A stretch of DNA of 64,000 bases from Granulosicoccus sp045106855. GTDB lineage: Bacteria > Pseudomonadota > Gammaproteobacteria > Granulosicoccales > Granulosicoccaceae. Each line of letters begins with the position of its first letter. Positions within the stretch are counted from its first letter, which is position 1. Position numbers and translations under genes: made by a program. Below the pieces are notes generated by a model that saw nothing but the letters and a program-made list of their open reading frames with translations, was not told where the DNA came from and searched no databases. The stretch is taken from assembly GCA_045106855.1 (NCBI GenBank), contig JBGCFI010000009.1, positions 1 to 64,000 of the forward strand, read 5' to 3'. This document shows positions 33,831 to 42,511 of the stretch, piece after piece.

Positions 33831-34876
33831 AAACTGAAATCGCTATAGCCGGCCGAGTGATCGGGGCGCAACATCCACCGTATATCATTTGTGAGCTGTC
33901 CGGCAATCACAACGGTTCATTGGACAGAGCTCTTGCGCTGATTGATGCAGCGGTTGACACCGGCTGCGATGCCATCAAAATTCAGACTTACACACCTGAC
34001 ACGATGACCATTGATCATTCAGGCGATGAGTTTCAGATTAGGGGTGGATTGTGGGATGGTCACAGCCTTTATGACCTTTATCGCGAAGCACATACTCCGT
34101 ATGAATGGCATGCAGCCATGTTCGAACGCGCAGCTGAAAGAGGTGTCACTCTTTTCTCCACGCCATTCGATGAGTCCGCCGTCGATATGTTGAGTGATCT
34201 TGGAGCTCCCGCATTCAAGATTGCCTCCTTCGAAATTGTTGACTTGCCACTCATCGCTTACGTAGCAAAACAGGGCAAACCCATGATCATATCTACGGGC
34301 CTTGCGAACCTGGGGGAAATTGAAGCTGCTGTGTCTACGGCGAAAGAGAACGGCTGTAACGAACTGGTCTTGTTACATTGTGTCAGCTCCTATCCTGCAC
34401 CATCCGAACAATCCAATGTAAGGACCATGCCTCATCTAGCCAATGCATTTGGCGTTGTTGCCGGTCTGTCCGATCACACACATGGTACCGCTACAGCGGT
34501 TACGGCTGTTGCCCTTGGTGGAGCCGTAGTCGAGAAACACTTTACGTTACGTCGCGCCGACGGCGGACCGGATTCAGCCTTTAGCCTGGAGCCGAATGAG
34601 TTTAAAGCGCTATGCGAAGATTGCCATAACGCCTGGCGTTCATTAGGGCAGATCAACTACGGCATCAAACAGGCAGAAAAAGACAACCTGGCATTCCGCC
34701 GCTCACTTTACGTTGTTAAGGATATTGCGGCGAACGAGGCATTTACTACTGACAATGTGCGATCAATAAGACCGGGCTATGGCTTACCACCCGGTAATTT
34801 ACAGAATGTGCTGGGCAAGAGCGCATGTGTGGCAATACAACGTGGAACCGCACTGTCATGGGATCTGGTCAAGTAG
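33827..34876 (+). CDS. pseI: Pseudaminic acid synthase
   Basis: A 349-residue enzyme of the NeuB superfamily. The opening is PPYIICELSGNHNGSLDRAL, followed by AIKIQTYTPDTMT and GVTLFSTPFDESAVD, then a barrel with ISTGLANLGEIE and VAGLSDHTHGTATAV. Residues ~285-349 form the SAF (antifreeze-like) domain, KDIAANEAFTTDNVRSIRPGYGLPP. The wording SGNHNG and TADT-like TPDTMT is that of PseI rather than NeuB. It condenses the 6-deoxy-altrose diamide with phosphoenolpyruvate. The ATG overlaps the GNAT stop; a longer upstream frame would run into that gene. Confidence 0.92.
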   Translation: MKTEIAIAGRVIGAQHPPYIICELSGNHNGSLDRALALIDAAVDTGCDAIKIQTYTPDTMTIDHSGDEFQIRGGLWDGHSLYDLYREAHTPYEWHAAMFERAAERGVTLFSTPFDESAVDMLSDLGAPAFKIASFEIVDLPLIAYVAKQGKPMIISTGLANLGEIEAAVSTAKENGCNELVLLHCVSSYPAPSEQSNVRTMPHLANAFGVVAGLSDHTHGTATAVTAVALGGAVVEKHFTLRRADGGPDSAFSLEPNEFKALCEDCHNAWRSLGQINYGIKQAEKDNLAFRRSLYVVKDIAANEAFTTDNVRSIRPGYGLPPGNLQNVLGKSACVAIQRGTALSWDLVK

Positions 34877-34973
34877 ATCATGACAGTGAGTACTGGCCTT
34901 GTATATCCAGTCAGTGCAGAAGGCTCGTTTGCCGTCACAGTAACTGTTACCCCACATCAAGGTTGCCAGTAAA

Positions 34974-35954
34974 ATGTTGAAGGCGGGCATTATCGGCGCT
35001 GGTAATATCGCCTGGCGATACGATGGTGGCGCCTGGCTGGGTAAGCCTCCTTCGCTGACTCTGGCTTCATGCCTGAACCGCCACCCTGATACCTCCCTGA
35101 CCGCAGTGTTCGACCCGGCAAAGGAAGCACGGGATCGTTTTAATAAACAGTATCTTGGACCTCGTCCTGTAACACTCTATCAAAGTCTTGACAATTTTCT
35201 GATGGAGAATTTTGATCTAGTCGCTATAGCATCACCCTCACAGTTTCATGCAGAGCATATCCAAGCTTGCTTGAGGGCTGCTGTTCCGAAGTTATGGATA
35301 GAAAAGCCTGTCACCCTCGATCTGGTGGATTTCAATCGTCTGCTCGAGTGTCATCGAAACATGGACGCACCACCAAGAACCTGCGTGAACTACCTGAGAC
35401 GCGCTCTTCCACAACTGGATTATATGAAGACACATCTTCGAAAGAGCCCTGATTTACCGCCTGCCATCAAAATCGCTATTAACTACAGCCGTCAACTCGA
35501 GGTCAATGGTGTGCATATGCTGGACTTACTTGGCGCCCTGACCAATGCGCAAGAAGCACCTCCCCTGGATTTTATTCGCGTCGCGGATGGTGTTAATCCT
35601 CAATTCGGGATTACGCTCAATGGGCATCCAGTGACAGTAACCGGACACGACCTACCCTACCACCTCGTTGAATTGACAATCACCGATAGCCGTGGTCGAT
35701 TATCACTCGCTCGAGGTGCCCTTCAACTCGTCTGGGAGGCAGCCGAACCCAATCCGGACTATCCGGGTTTCTTTAGAGTCTCAAACCCCGAATACATAAC
35801 CGAGTTCAATGGAGTGGACAGTTCGCTTGATGAGGCTACCTATCGCATGCTGTGCGAGTTAGTCGATGACCAGGAAGTATCAAGTTCATCGCTTGAAACA
35901 GCCTGGTTTTCACAGGCACTACTGGATCGCGTTCAACACGCATGCAGGGTATAG
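34974..35954 (+). CDS. Gfo/Idh/MocA-family oxidoreductase
   Basis: A 326-residue NAD(P)-dependent oxidoreductase. The Rossmann motif is GIIGAGNIAWRYDGG, followed by DLVAIASPSQFHAEHIQACL and the catalytic-region EKPVTL (WIEKPVTLDLVD). The C-terminal domain has HMLDLLGAL. In glycan loci such enzymes oxidise or reduce sugar hydroxyls, often ahead of an aminotransferase, and a DegT protein is two genes downstream. It starts 98 bases after pseI and ends one base before the next start. The exact sugar substrate is unknown. Confidence 0.85.
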   Translation: MLKAGIIGAGNIAWRYDGGAWLGKPPSLTLASCLNRHPDTSLTAVFDPAKEARDRFNKQYLGPRPVTLYQSLDNFLMENFDLVAIASPSQFHAEHIQACLRAAVPKLWIEKPVTLDLVDFNRLLECHRNMDAPPRTCVNYLRRALPQLDYMKTHLRKSPDLPPAIKIAINYSRQLEVNGVHMLDLLGALTNAQEAPPLDFIRVADGVNPQFGITLNGHPVTVTGHDLPYHLVELTITDSRGRLSLARGALQLVWEAAEPNPDYPGFFRVSNPEYITEFNGVDSSLDEATYRMLCELVDDQEVSSSSLETAWFSQALLDRVQHACRV

Positions 35955-35955
35955 C

Positions 35956-37059
35956 ATGAAGTTTATGTTTGCAGCCGGAGATATCGGTGGCGCACGTGCT
36001 TTGCTACCGGTAGCAAGCTTAGCAGCAACGCTAGGACATACGGTGGCCGGACTGGCACATGGCACCTTGCGTCACGAAGGCAGCTCTGACTGGCTTTGGT
36101 ATGAGCAAGCAGATGCCTGTCTTCAAGCAGCTTCTTCAGATGGTGTTATCTATGCGACCAGCGTTGCGGACCAGGCTGCCTTGGAGGTTGCCAAAGCCGC
36201 CCGATCAGCGGGCAAGCCCTGCCTCCATCTGCTGGACAACTGGTCATCCTATCTCGAAAGAATCCAGGCTCTGATACCGGATGCTTATGCAGTAATGGAC
36301 AATTTAGCGCTGGCAGAAGCGAAAGCGGCAGGAGTACCTTCACGCATATTGCATATTACCGGTCATCCCGATCTTGCAAAGCTTGCTGAGGAGAAAATGA
36401 GACTCCGCAAGCCGCAGGAAACACAATCACTTCTCTTTGTGTCGGAACCCGCTGCACGAGATGGCGGCGTCAGCAAACGCGGGTACGATGAGAATATAGT
36501 CACACTGCGACTTGTTGAAGCGCTGGCTAGCGTCGCATCGTCCGGCATTAATCTGCGTGTAGTGCCACACCCAAGAGAAGACAGGAACGCAGTAAAATCA
36601 AGGTTAGAGGCTGCATGTGCCAATCTCAATGGTGCACCAGACTGGTCAATTGTTGCGGCACAGGACGTTCGCTCAGCTTTACATCGAGCAAGCCATGTAG
36701 CCGGAATGTCATCAATACTTCTTTACGAAGCCTGGCTACTGGGCCGCCCCACGTTGTCGCTTCAACCCGGTCTCAAAAAAGGCATTCTGCGATCACTATC
36801 GCATCGGCAGGATTTGATATTTCACGACAAGAAAGTCGATATAGAAGCTTCCGTTATACGCTGGCTGGAACGTCATTCAGGCGCGAATACTCTCGAACTT
36901 GCAACTCACCAGACTGCGGCTTCTTCAGTTCTGTGCTTGGCAGAAAAAATGGTCTCTAATCACGCACATTGTCCACCAACTGCCTCTGCACTGCCCGAAA
37001 CCAGACATGCAGACTCTACCCGTCAACCTCTGAAACAGGAGAGTGGGAATGCTTCATAA
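35956..37059 (+). CDS. GT-B-like protein, possible glycosyltransferase or nucleotide-sugar hydrolase
   Basis: A 367-residue protein with two Rossmann-like halves. The N-terminal half opens MKFMFAAGDIGGARALLPVASLAATLGH and contains PCLHLLDNWSSYLER; the C-terminal half contains RVVPHPREDRN and SHVAGMSSILLYEAWLLGRPTLSL, the conserved nucleotide-binding stretch of GT-B and epimerase-type enzymes. The last ~35 residues look disordered. The family is not certain. It occupies a place where a PseG hydrolase would be needed, but I do not see PseG motifs. It overlaps the downstream gene by about a dozen bases. Confidence 0.65.
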   Translation: MKFMFAAGDIGGARALLPVASLAATLGHTVAGLAHGTLRHEGSSDWLWYEQADACLQAASSDGVIYATSVADQAALEVAKAARSAGKPCLHLLDNWSSYLERIQALIPDAYAVMDNLALAEAKAAGVPSRILHITGHPDLAKLAEEKMRLRKPQETQSLLFVSEPAARDGGVSKRGYDENIVTLRLVEALASVASSGINLRVVPHPREDRNAVKSRLEAACANLNGAPDWSIVAAQDVRSALHRASHVAGMSSILLYEAWLLGRPTLSLQPGLKKGILRSLSHRQDLIFHDKKVDIEASVIRWLERHSGANTLELATHQTAASSVLCLAEKMVSNHAHCPPTASALPETRHADSTRQPLKQESGNAS

Positions 37060-38347
37060 AAAAAATCCTCTGGCCATTCACGGCGGCCCAAAAGTCAGGG
37101 ACACAATTTTCCCGGCTCACATCACGGTTGGGCAAGAAGAAAAACTGGCCGTCAATACTGTGCTGGATAGCGGGATCCTGTCAAACTATCTCGGCGCTTA
37201 TCATGAGAATTTCATGGGGGGTACAACAGTGCAAGCCTGCGAAGCAGCCTGGGCGGAACGCTTTGGCGCGCAGCATGCACTGACAGTGAATTCAAACACC
37301 TCCGGGCTAATAGCTGCGCTTGGCGCTATTGGAGTAGGACCCGGAGATGAAGTTATTGTTACCGCATACTCAATGAGTGCAAGTGCCACCGCACCGCTTT
37401 TCTACGGAGCTCTACCTGTTTTTGCTGACGTTGAGCCTGATATGTTTTGTCTGGACCCCGCGTCGATAGAAGCTGCGATCACAAGTAATACCAAAGCTAT
37501 CCTGGTTGTTGACTTATTTGGTCAGCCCTACAATGCAACCGCGATACGTGCATTGGCAAAAAAGCATGATTTAAAAATAATCGAAGATTGTGCGCAGGCA
37601 CCTGGGGCAAGCTTGTCAGGGGATTGCGCCGGATTGCTGGGCGACATCGGTGTATTTTCGCTCAATTATCACAAGCATATTCATTGTGGAGAAGGTGGCA
37701 TTGTCCTGACTAATGATGATGTGCTCGCGCAACGACTTTCACTGATTCGCAATCATGCCGAATCCGTAGTGGGCCCTATGGGCGTTTCAGACCTTACCAA
37801 TATGATTGGCTACAATTTTCGCATGACAGAGATCGAAGCGGCCATCGCATTGTGTCAATTGAAAAAGCTTGATTCCCTGTTACAGGCACGCTGGGATCGA
37901 GTGGCTTATTTCGAACAGAAAATGGTGGGATTCGAAGGCATGACGATGCCAATGGTGCGCGAAGGTGCAGTTCATTCGTTCTACGTGCATGCTTGTCTGT
38001 GGAACACGGACAATGGAATAAATCGTAATGCCTACATCGACGCTGTCAAAGCCGAACTACCTTGTTTCGCATTGCGAGAAAAAGAAGGTGTGAAACTGGG
38101 TGCCGGCTATGTTCGGCCTATCTATTTTCTTCCTGCTTTTGAACAGCGAAAATCGATGGGGGCATCTCACGATCCACTAGCCAGTGCGTGGCAGAATTTT
38201 ACACCCGGTCTTTGTCCCGTTGTAGAAGACTTGCATTTCCGAACTCTGGTCTCTCACGAATTCATTGTTCCGAGCATGCAGGAATCAGACATCGACGATG
38301 TCGTAAGAGCCTTTGAAAAAGTGTGGGATCAACGAGACACGCTTTGA
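37049..38347 (+). CDS. DegT/DnrJ/EryC1-family PLP aminotransferase
   Basis: A 432-residue aminotransferase. It shows NSNTSGLIAALGAIGVGPGDEVIVTAYS, the Asp/His pair in IIEDCAQAPGA, and the PLP lysine in LNYHKHIHCGEGG. In this family the lysine position with the HKxxHCGEGG context is unlike the FHxxK of PseC, so this is a separate enzyme that aminates another sugar, perhaps the ketone made by the Gfo/Idh protein. The ATG at 37049, preceded by AGGAGAG, is preferred to a GTG two codons earlier. It ends the six-gene operon. Confidence 0.85.
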   Translation: MLHKKNPLAIHGGPKVRDTIFPAHITVGQEEKLAVNTVLDSGILSNYLGAYHENFMGGTTVQACEAAWAERFGAQHALTVNSNTSGLIAALGAIGVGPGDEVIVTAYSMSASATAPLFYGALPVFADVEPDMFCLDPASIEAAITSNTKAILVVDLFGQPYNATAIRALAKKHDLKIIEDCAQAPGASLSGDCAGLLGDIGVFSLNYHKHIHCGEGGIVLTNDDVLAQRLSLIRNHAESVVGPMGVSDLTNMIGYNFRMTEIEAAIALCQLKKLDSLLQARWDRVAYFEQKMVGFEGMTMPMVREGAVHSFYVHACLWNTDNGINRNAYIDAVKAELPCFALREKEGVKLGAGYVRPIYFLPAFEQRKSMGASHDPLASAWQNFTPGLCPVVEDLHFRTLVSHEFIVPSMQESDIDDVVRAFEKVWDQRDTL

Positions 38348-38538
38348 CCTTCATCGGGAATATCTCTGCCCCGCTGTTTAAATGTCCATCTGAGACTATA
38401 ACCACTGCGAAAAGTCACACACGCGGCTAGCAATAGGCCTGGCCAGACTCCCGACAACATTCAGTCACCAAAAGCGCACTATTTGCGAGAGTTCTTTGCT
38501 GACGAACAGCGGACCAAGGATAGTAACGGTCATGAAGA

Positions 38539-38805
38539 GTCGATAATGGTCGACTGCGACTTCATGGAAATGATGACAGGGTGCGACTGGAAGTCGCCAC
38601 TGCACTGCAGAGTGGAAAACGCGTTATACCCGAGCTGCTTGAAGGGGCGGCAACGCCATCCGCCTTAGAGCTCCCGGTATCTCTGCACCCCTTGCGTCTG
38701 CTGAATGCCCTTGAAATTAATGATTCTCGTTGGGATTACGATGTTGGCAGACTGATTGAGGCATTGAAAAATCCGTCTGTTCGCGCAGAACAGGCAGCGG
38801 ACTAA
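38539..38805 (+). pseudogene. C-terminal remnant of a TIR-domain protein
   Basis: The reading frame GRLRLHGNDDRVRLEV, ATALQSGKRVIPELLEGA, SALELPVSLHPLRLLNALEI and DSRWDYDVGRLIEAL matches the second half of bacterial TIR_2 domains. Two features point to decay. Upstream in the same frame there are stops at 38500, 38521, 38524 and 38533, and no N-terminal half (with the catalytic Glu) is present. A GTG at 38581 could start a 74-codon frame but would give only a fragment. TIR proteins of this type often belong to anti-phage or NAD-depletion systems; this copy looks dead. Confidence 0.65.
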
Positions 38806-39181
38806 ACAATAGATCTGCAAATTCTGCTACCCACTCTGACTGAGGTACAAAGCCCTCGCTGAATGAAATCACTGGCAAGTGAAAGCGTTTGCAATAAGCA
38901 TCACAGCGAATCCGGACCTTTTCTTATTGCTTGCCAAAAGCGTGAGTGACTAAGGAAGTCAGCTCGAGATACTTGTATTTTCGTTATCAAATCAACGTCT
39001 TAATTTAATATAGGGTTAAACAATATACGTTTTTCCCTTTATGACTATCTGCAAAAAAGAGTAGGTATCCATAGACGGTTGCGTTACGGTAACGTAGATT
39101 GGCACTTATTGACCTTCAATTTTCAGGATATTGATGTCAACTGCACGCTCACTTTTGCATACTTAAGAGGTAGACCAATTT
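38806..39181. other. Intergenic region before the UspA gene
   Basis: About 375 bases, AT-rich near 38990-39050, probably with the promoter of the uspA-symporter operon. An odd-centred inverted repeat CGTTAC-G-GTAACG is at 39082-39094. No gene is seen. Confidence 0.4.
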
Positions 39182-39619
39182 ATGAGTACGACACTAGTAG
39201 TTGGGCTGGATGGCGAGAGCTCCGGCGAACGCGCGCTGGCGTATGGCAGCAAGATGGCAAAAGTGATTGGCGATGCTGAGATACTTATTGTCTATATTAT
39301 TGAATGGTCACCGTTCTCCTTCCAGACAGCGGAAGAAAACGCACAACGTCATAAACGACGCGAAGAAGAAATCTCCATGGCGCTGGAAAGAGTCGTGACA
39401 CCTGCGGTTACTCGCTTGACGGATGAAAACATAAAAGCTCGCGGCATCGTAAAGCACGGTGATGTCGCCGATACTCTCAATTCCATTGCCATGGAAAACA
39501 ACGCTGATCAGATAATCGTCAGCCGAAGCTCCGAAGGTGGATTTACCAGAAGGATCTTCGGAGGCTCTACAGCCAATCTTGTCATGAACGCAAGTCTGCC
39601 TGTAACGGTAGTCGCCTAA
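39182..39619 (+). CDS. Universal stress protein, UspA family
   Basis: A 145-residue protein. It opens TTLVVGLDGESSGERALAYG and has the ATP-binding motif GxxG-x9-GS-like: SRSSEGGFTRRIFGGSTANLVMNASLPVTVV. These residues suggest an ATP-binding Usp. The gene stops 19 bases before the alanine-type symporter gene and is probably co-transcribed with it. A UspA next to a transporter is a common arrangement and can regulate it. Confidence 0.9.
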   Translation: MSTTLVVGLDGESSGERALAYGSKMAKVIGDAEILIVYIIEWSPFSFQTAEENAQRHKRREEEISMALERVVTPAVTRLTDENIKARGIVKHGDVADTLNSIAMENNADQIIVSRSSEGGFTRRIFGGSTANLVMNASLPVTVVA

Positions 39620-39638
39620 TCATCAAGGGAAAATAATA

Positions 39639-41189
39639 ATGAGAAATCTTTATCGACTCTGCCTTGCCGGATTGATAGGCATGGTAGCCACAGGTACAGC
39701 CCTGGCACAGGAGGCTGAAAGCCTTGATGCCAAAGTTAATGCCATGTTTGCCTCCGCGACTGGCCCATTTGTCAGCTTCATTTTCGCCCCGCTCCCGGGA
39801 ACAACTTTCCCATGGATAGTCATGTGGCTGGTAATTGCGGCAACCATATTCACCATCTACTTCGCTTTCGTTCAACTACGTTGGTTTGGTCACGCAGTAT
39901 CACTGGTGAAAGGGGATTACTCCGACCCTAATGATGCGGGTGAAGTCAGTCACTTCCAGGCATTGACTACCGCCCTATCGGGGACCGTTGGACTCGGCAA
40001 CATAGCAGGCGTCGCTGTTGCAATTGGTATAGGGGGACCGGGAGCTACGTTCTGGATGATCCTGGCCGGCTTGTTGGGAATGGCATCCAAATTTACGGAG
40101 TGTACGCTGGGTGTCAAATATCGAAACGAGTACCCTGATGGCACTGTATCAGGTGGCCCGATGTACTACATATCCAAAGGCTTCAAAGAACGCGGCATAC
40201 CTGGTGGAGGGTTCCTCGCCATTCTTTTTTCCATCTTCTGTATTCTTGGCGCACTTGGTGGGGGCAATATGTTCCAGGCGAACCAGGCTCATGCTCAAAT
40301 ATCAGGCATCGTCGGTAACTACCCCGGCTGGATCACAGGCATAATTTTCGCCGGAGTCGTTTTTGCAGTCATCGTTGGTGGTGTTAAATCCATTGCCCGA
40401 GTTACCGAAAAAGTCGTACCTTTCATGGGAATACTCTACGTAGGGGCTGCTCTGGTTATTATCCTGATGAATTTCGATAAGATTGGTTGGGCGTTTGGAC
40501 AGATTTTTGAAGGTGCATTCACTGGTCTTGGTGTCGCTGGCGGTTTTGTTGGTGCTCTGATACAAGGGTTCAAACGTGCAGCATTTTCAAATGAAGCAGG
40601 TGTCGGTTCTGCTGCCATTGCACACTCTGCTGTAAAAACCAAGGAACCTATCACGGAAGGGTTTGTCTCCCTGCTCGAGCCACTGATTGACACCGTCGTC
40701 ATCTGTACGATGACAGCTTTGGTAATCATCATTACCAATCAGCTGATTTCAGATCCTGAAACCGGCCTTTACGTACTCAACGAAGCAGGTTCTGCGATCT
40801 CGACAGTAGATGGAAACTCCGGAGTTGCGTTAACATCAGCCGCATTCGGATCAGCAATAGGCTGGTTCCCCTTTGTACTTGCCATAGCGGTTGTACTATT
40901 TGCATTCTCCACGATGATCTCCTGGTCGTATTACGGCTTGAAAGCCTGGACCTACCTGTTTGGCGAAGGTAAAATTTCTGAGATTGTGTTCAAGGTGATT
41001 TTTTGCATCTTCATTGTCATCGGTGCTGCAGCTAATCTCGGCCCGGTAATAGACTTCTCAGACGCCGCTATATTCGCGATGGCTGTTGTCAACATCACCG
41101 GACTCTACTTCCTGATGTCTATCGTCAAGCAAGAACTCGGTTCGTATAGTTCTCGACTCAAGTCGGGGGAGATCAAGAAATTCGCCTAA
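39639..41189 (+). CDS. Sodium:alanine symporter, AGCS family
   Basis: A 516-residue carrier with about eleven transmembrane segments. A cleavable-looking N-terminal signal (AGLIGMVATGTALAQ) precedes them, as in many marine AGCS proteins. Family signatures are ALSGTVGLGNIAGVAVAIGIGGPGATFWM, LGVKYRNEYPDGTVSGGPMYYI and the later AAFSNEAGVGSAAIAHSAVKT. It imports alanine or glycine with sodium. The gene follows uspA and is closed by a terminator. Confidence 0.95.
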   Translation: MRNLYRLCLAGLIGMVATGTALAQEAESLDAKVNAMFASATGPFVSFIFAPLPGTTFPWIVMWLVIAATIFTIYFAFVQLRWFGHAVSLVKGDYSDPNDAGEVSHFQALTTALSGTVGLGNIAGVAVAIGIGGPGATFWMILAGLLGMASKFTECTLGVKYRNEYPDGTVSGGPMYYISKGFKERGIPGGGFLAILFSIFCILGALGGGNMFQANQAHAQISGIVGNYPGWITGIIFAGVVFAVIVGGVKSIARVTEKVVPFMGILYVGAALVIILMNFDKIGWAFGQIFEGAFTGLGVAGGFVGALIQGFKRAAFSNEAGVGSAAIAHSAVKTKEPITEGFVSLLEPLIDTVVICTMTALVIIITNQLISDPETGLYVLNEAGSAISTVDGNSGVALTSAAFGSAIGWFPFVLAIAVVLFAFSTMISWSYYGLKAWTYLFGEGKISEIVFKVIFCIFIVIGAAANLGPVIDFSDAAIFAMAVVNITGLYFLMSIVKQELGSYSSRLKSGEIKKFA

Positions 41190-41294
41190 CGTCACCGACA
41201 CCTTCACTAAAATGACTCTTACCTACTCGTTCCTGCAAAAGGAACTAAGACATTCAAGAGTTATTCGGAATGAAGTTACAAGGTGTTCTACTAA

Positions 41295-41324
41295 CGCAAA
41301 GCCCGGTTAACCCCGGGCTTTGCG
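41295..41324 (+). terminator. Rho-independent terminator of the uspA-symporter operon
   Basis: CGCAAAGCCCGG (41295-41306) and CCGGGCTTTGCG (41313-41324) form a perfect 12-bp stem with a 6-base loop. The following CCGTCTTTCTG is only weakly U-rich. It lies 105 bases after the symporter stop. Confidence 0.72.
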
Positions 41325-41494
41325 CCGTCTTTCTGTCCCAAGGGACGCTTGTTTGACAGCTTTTACAGGCTCTGTCGGCATTAGAAATACGTGAACAGCG
41401 TCTATTTTTATGTCCTGCACGGCACCTGCCCATTCAATATCCGATCGTAAGGCCTGAACCTTGCACTTCTCTGGTCACAGAGGAGATGAGCGAT

Positions 41495-41626
41495 ATGAAA
41501 CGAATTTTCCAACAAAACTGGAGCCGGTGCTCGTGGGAAGCACAACTGTTATTGACGGCATTTGGAGTGACCATTGTTGCCCATCTACTCATCCTGTCGA
41601 TGATTCTGGTATTAGGCACCCACTAA
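41495..41626 (+). CDS. Micro-protein of 43 residues with one membrane helix
   Basis: The frame MKRIFQQNWSRCSWEAQ followed by a hydrophobic helix LLLTAFGVTIVAHLLILSMILVLG and ending THX has a basic-aromatic N-terminus and one membrane segment. AGGAG ends nine bases before the ATG, which is good spacing. An ATG three codons upstream is less well placed. It lies between the symporter terminator and the next gene, in about 580 otherwise empty bases. No family is known to me and the frame is short, so confidence is moderate. Confidence 0.5.
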   Translation: MKRIFQQNWSRCSWEAQLLLTAFGVTIVAHLLILSMILVLGTH

Positions 41627-41774
41627 ACTGCGTAATCTCCATCAGGCCATATTCCCCGGCCTGCTAACTCGCTCGTAGAATTCATGAGCAGTTTTTGTCC
41701 TTTGCGACTATCAATATCATGACGCACTCACCGTGAGTAAACCACGGATACCAAAAAGCACCTGGCCTGACTAT

Positions 41775-42221
41775 TCAGGGCAATTGATACGTCTGTTGAA
41801 TCAGTACAGCACCCGCGCTCTCAAGCGCATCAATTTGCTCGGTATCCCGAGGCGCAACATTCAGTACGAATCTGGCAGATCTGACTGATGCAATACCGGG
41901 CAAGGGTTGAAATAAATCACATAACATATCAATTGCAGGTTTTATCAAAGATGCATATCCAGCCAGCATATTGATCCCGATATGATTTGACTCCAGAAGA
42001 TAAACGCTACCTACGCTAAGCTGCTCTTGCTGCACAATAAACCATCCACGATAGGGATGCGACAGAACAAACGCTTTGTGATCATCATACGATGGCATAG
42101 CTCTGTGACTGATACCGAATTGACGTTGTTGCAGAAGACTGAACAGTTCGTTAACGTCTGCATCGCTTGTTGTCACGGGACGTAACGTTAGTAAGGTAGG
42201 ATTAACTGTCATTGTGCGCAT
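41775..42221 (-). CDS. GNAT-like acetyltransferase fold protein
   Basis: A 148-residue protein with a GNAT-like opening LTLRPVTTSDADVNELFSLLQQRQFGISHRAMPSYDDHKAFV and a strand GWFIVQQEQLSVGSVYLLESNHIGINM. The loop that usually binds coenzyme A is altered (GYASLIKPAIDMLC), so activity is uncertain. An internal ATG three codons in (42212) is an alternative start. It is divergent from the Maf gene and may modify the flagellar sugar or protein; this is inference from location. Confidence 0.6.
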   Translation of the reverse strand: MRTMTVNPTLLTLRPVTTSDADVNELFSLLQQRQFGISHRAMPSYDDHKAFVLSHPYRGWFIVQQEQLSVGSVYLLESNHIGINMLAGYASLIKPAIDMLCDLFQPLPGIASVRSARFVLNVAPRDTEQIDALESAGAVLIQQTYQLP

Positions 42222-42511
42222 CTATCTACATAGCAAACCCTAGATGTAAAAATATCTTTCATTTGAGTGATCATAAATGGGTATTCATAAAATTTAAAAC
42301 CATACAGTCTTTAGGCATACTTGCGATTGATGCAAATATACACCAATCAGAGTAACTCTCTTGACTAACCGTTACCAAACAAAAAATAACCTTACGACAC
42401 AACCACGAAAGTACACCCTCGACAGTATCTAACATCAGGTGTTCTTTGAAAAGAATCTGTGGCAGGCAAATTGAATAATCCGAACCAACCGTACCTAATC
42501 GGAGTATTGTT
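42222..42511. other. Intergenic region before the Maf gene
   Basis: About 290 AT-rich bases between divergent genes. It should contain the maf promoter. I see no hairpin, repeat or gene. Confidence 0.35.

Noticed and set aside
35866..35955. A 30-codon extension of the GT-B-like gene
   Set aside because: It overlaps the end of the Gfo/Idh gene; the ATG at 35956 follows that gene directly and starts with a typical beta strand.
38483..38668. A 61-codon frame over the TIR remnant
   Set aside because: Another frame of the same DNA carries clear TIR similarity, whereas this one has no motif.
41461..41667. A 68-codon frame overlapping the micro-protein
   Set aside because: Composition is not protein-like and no start signal is seen; the other frame has a ribosome-binding site and a membrane helix.
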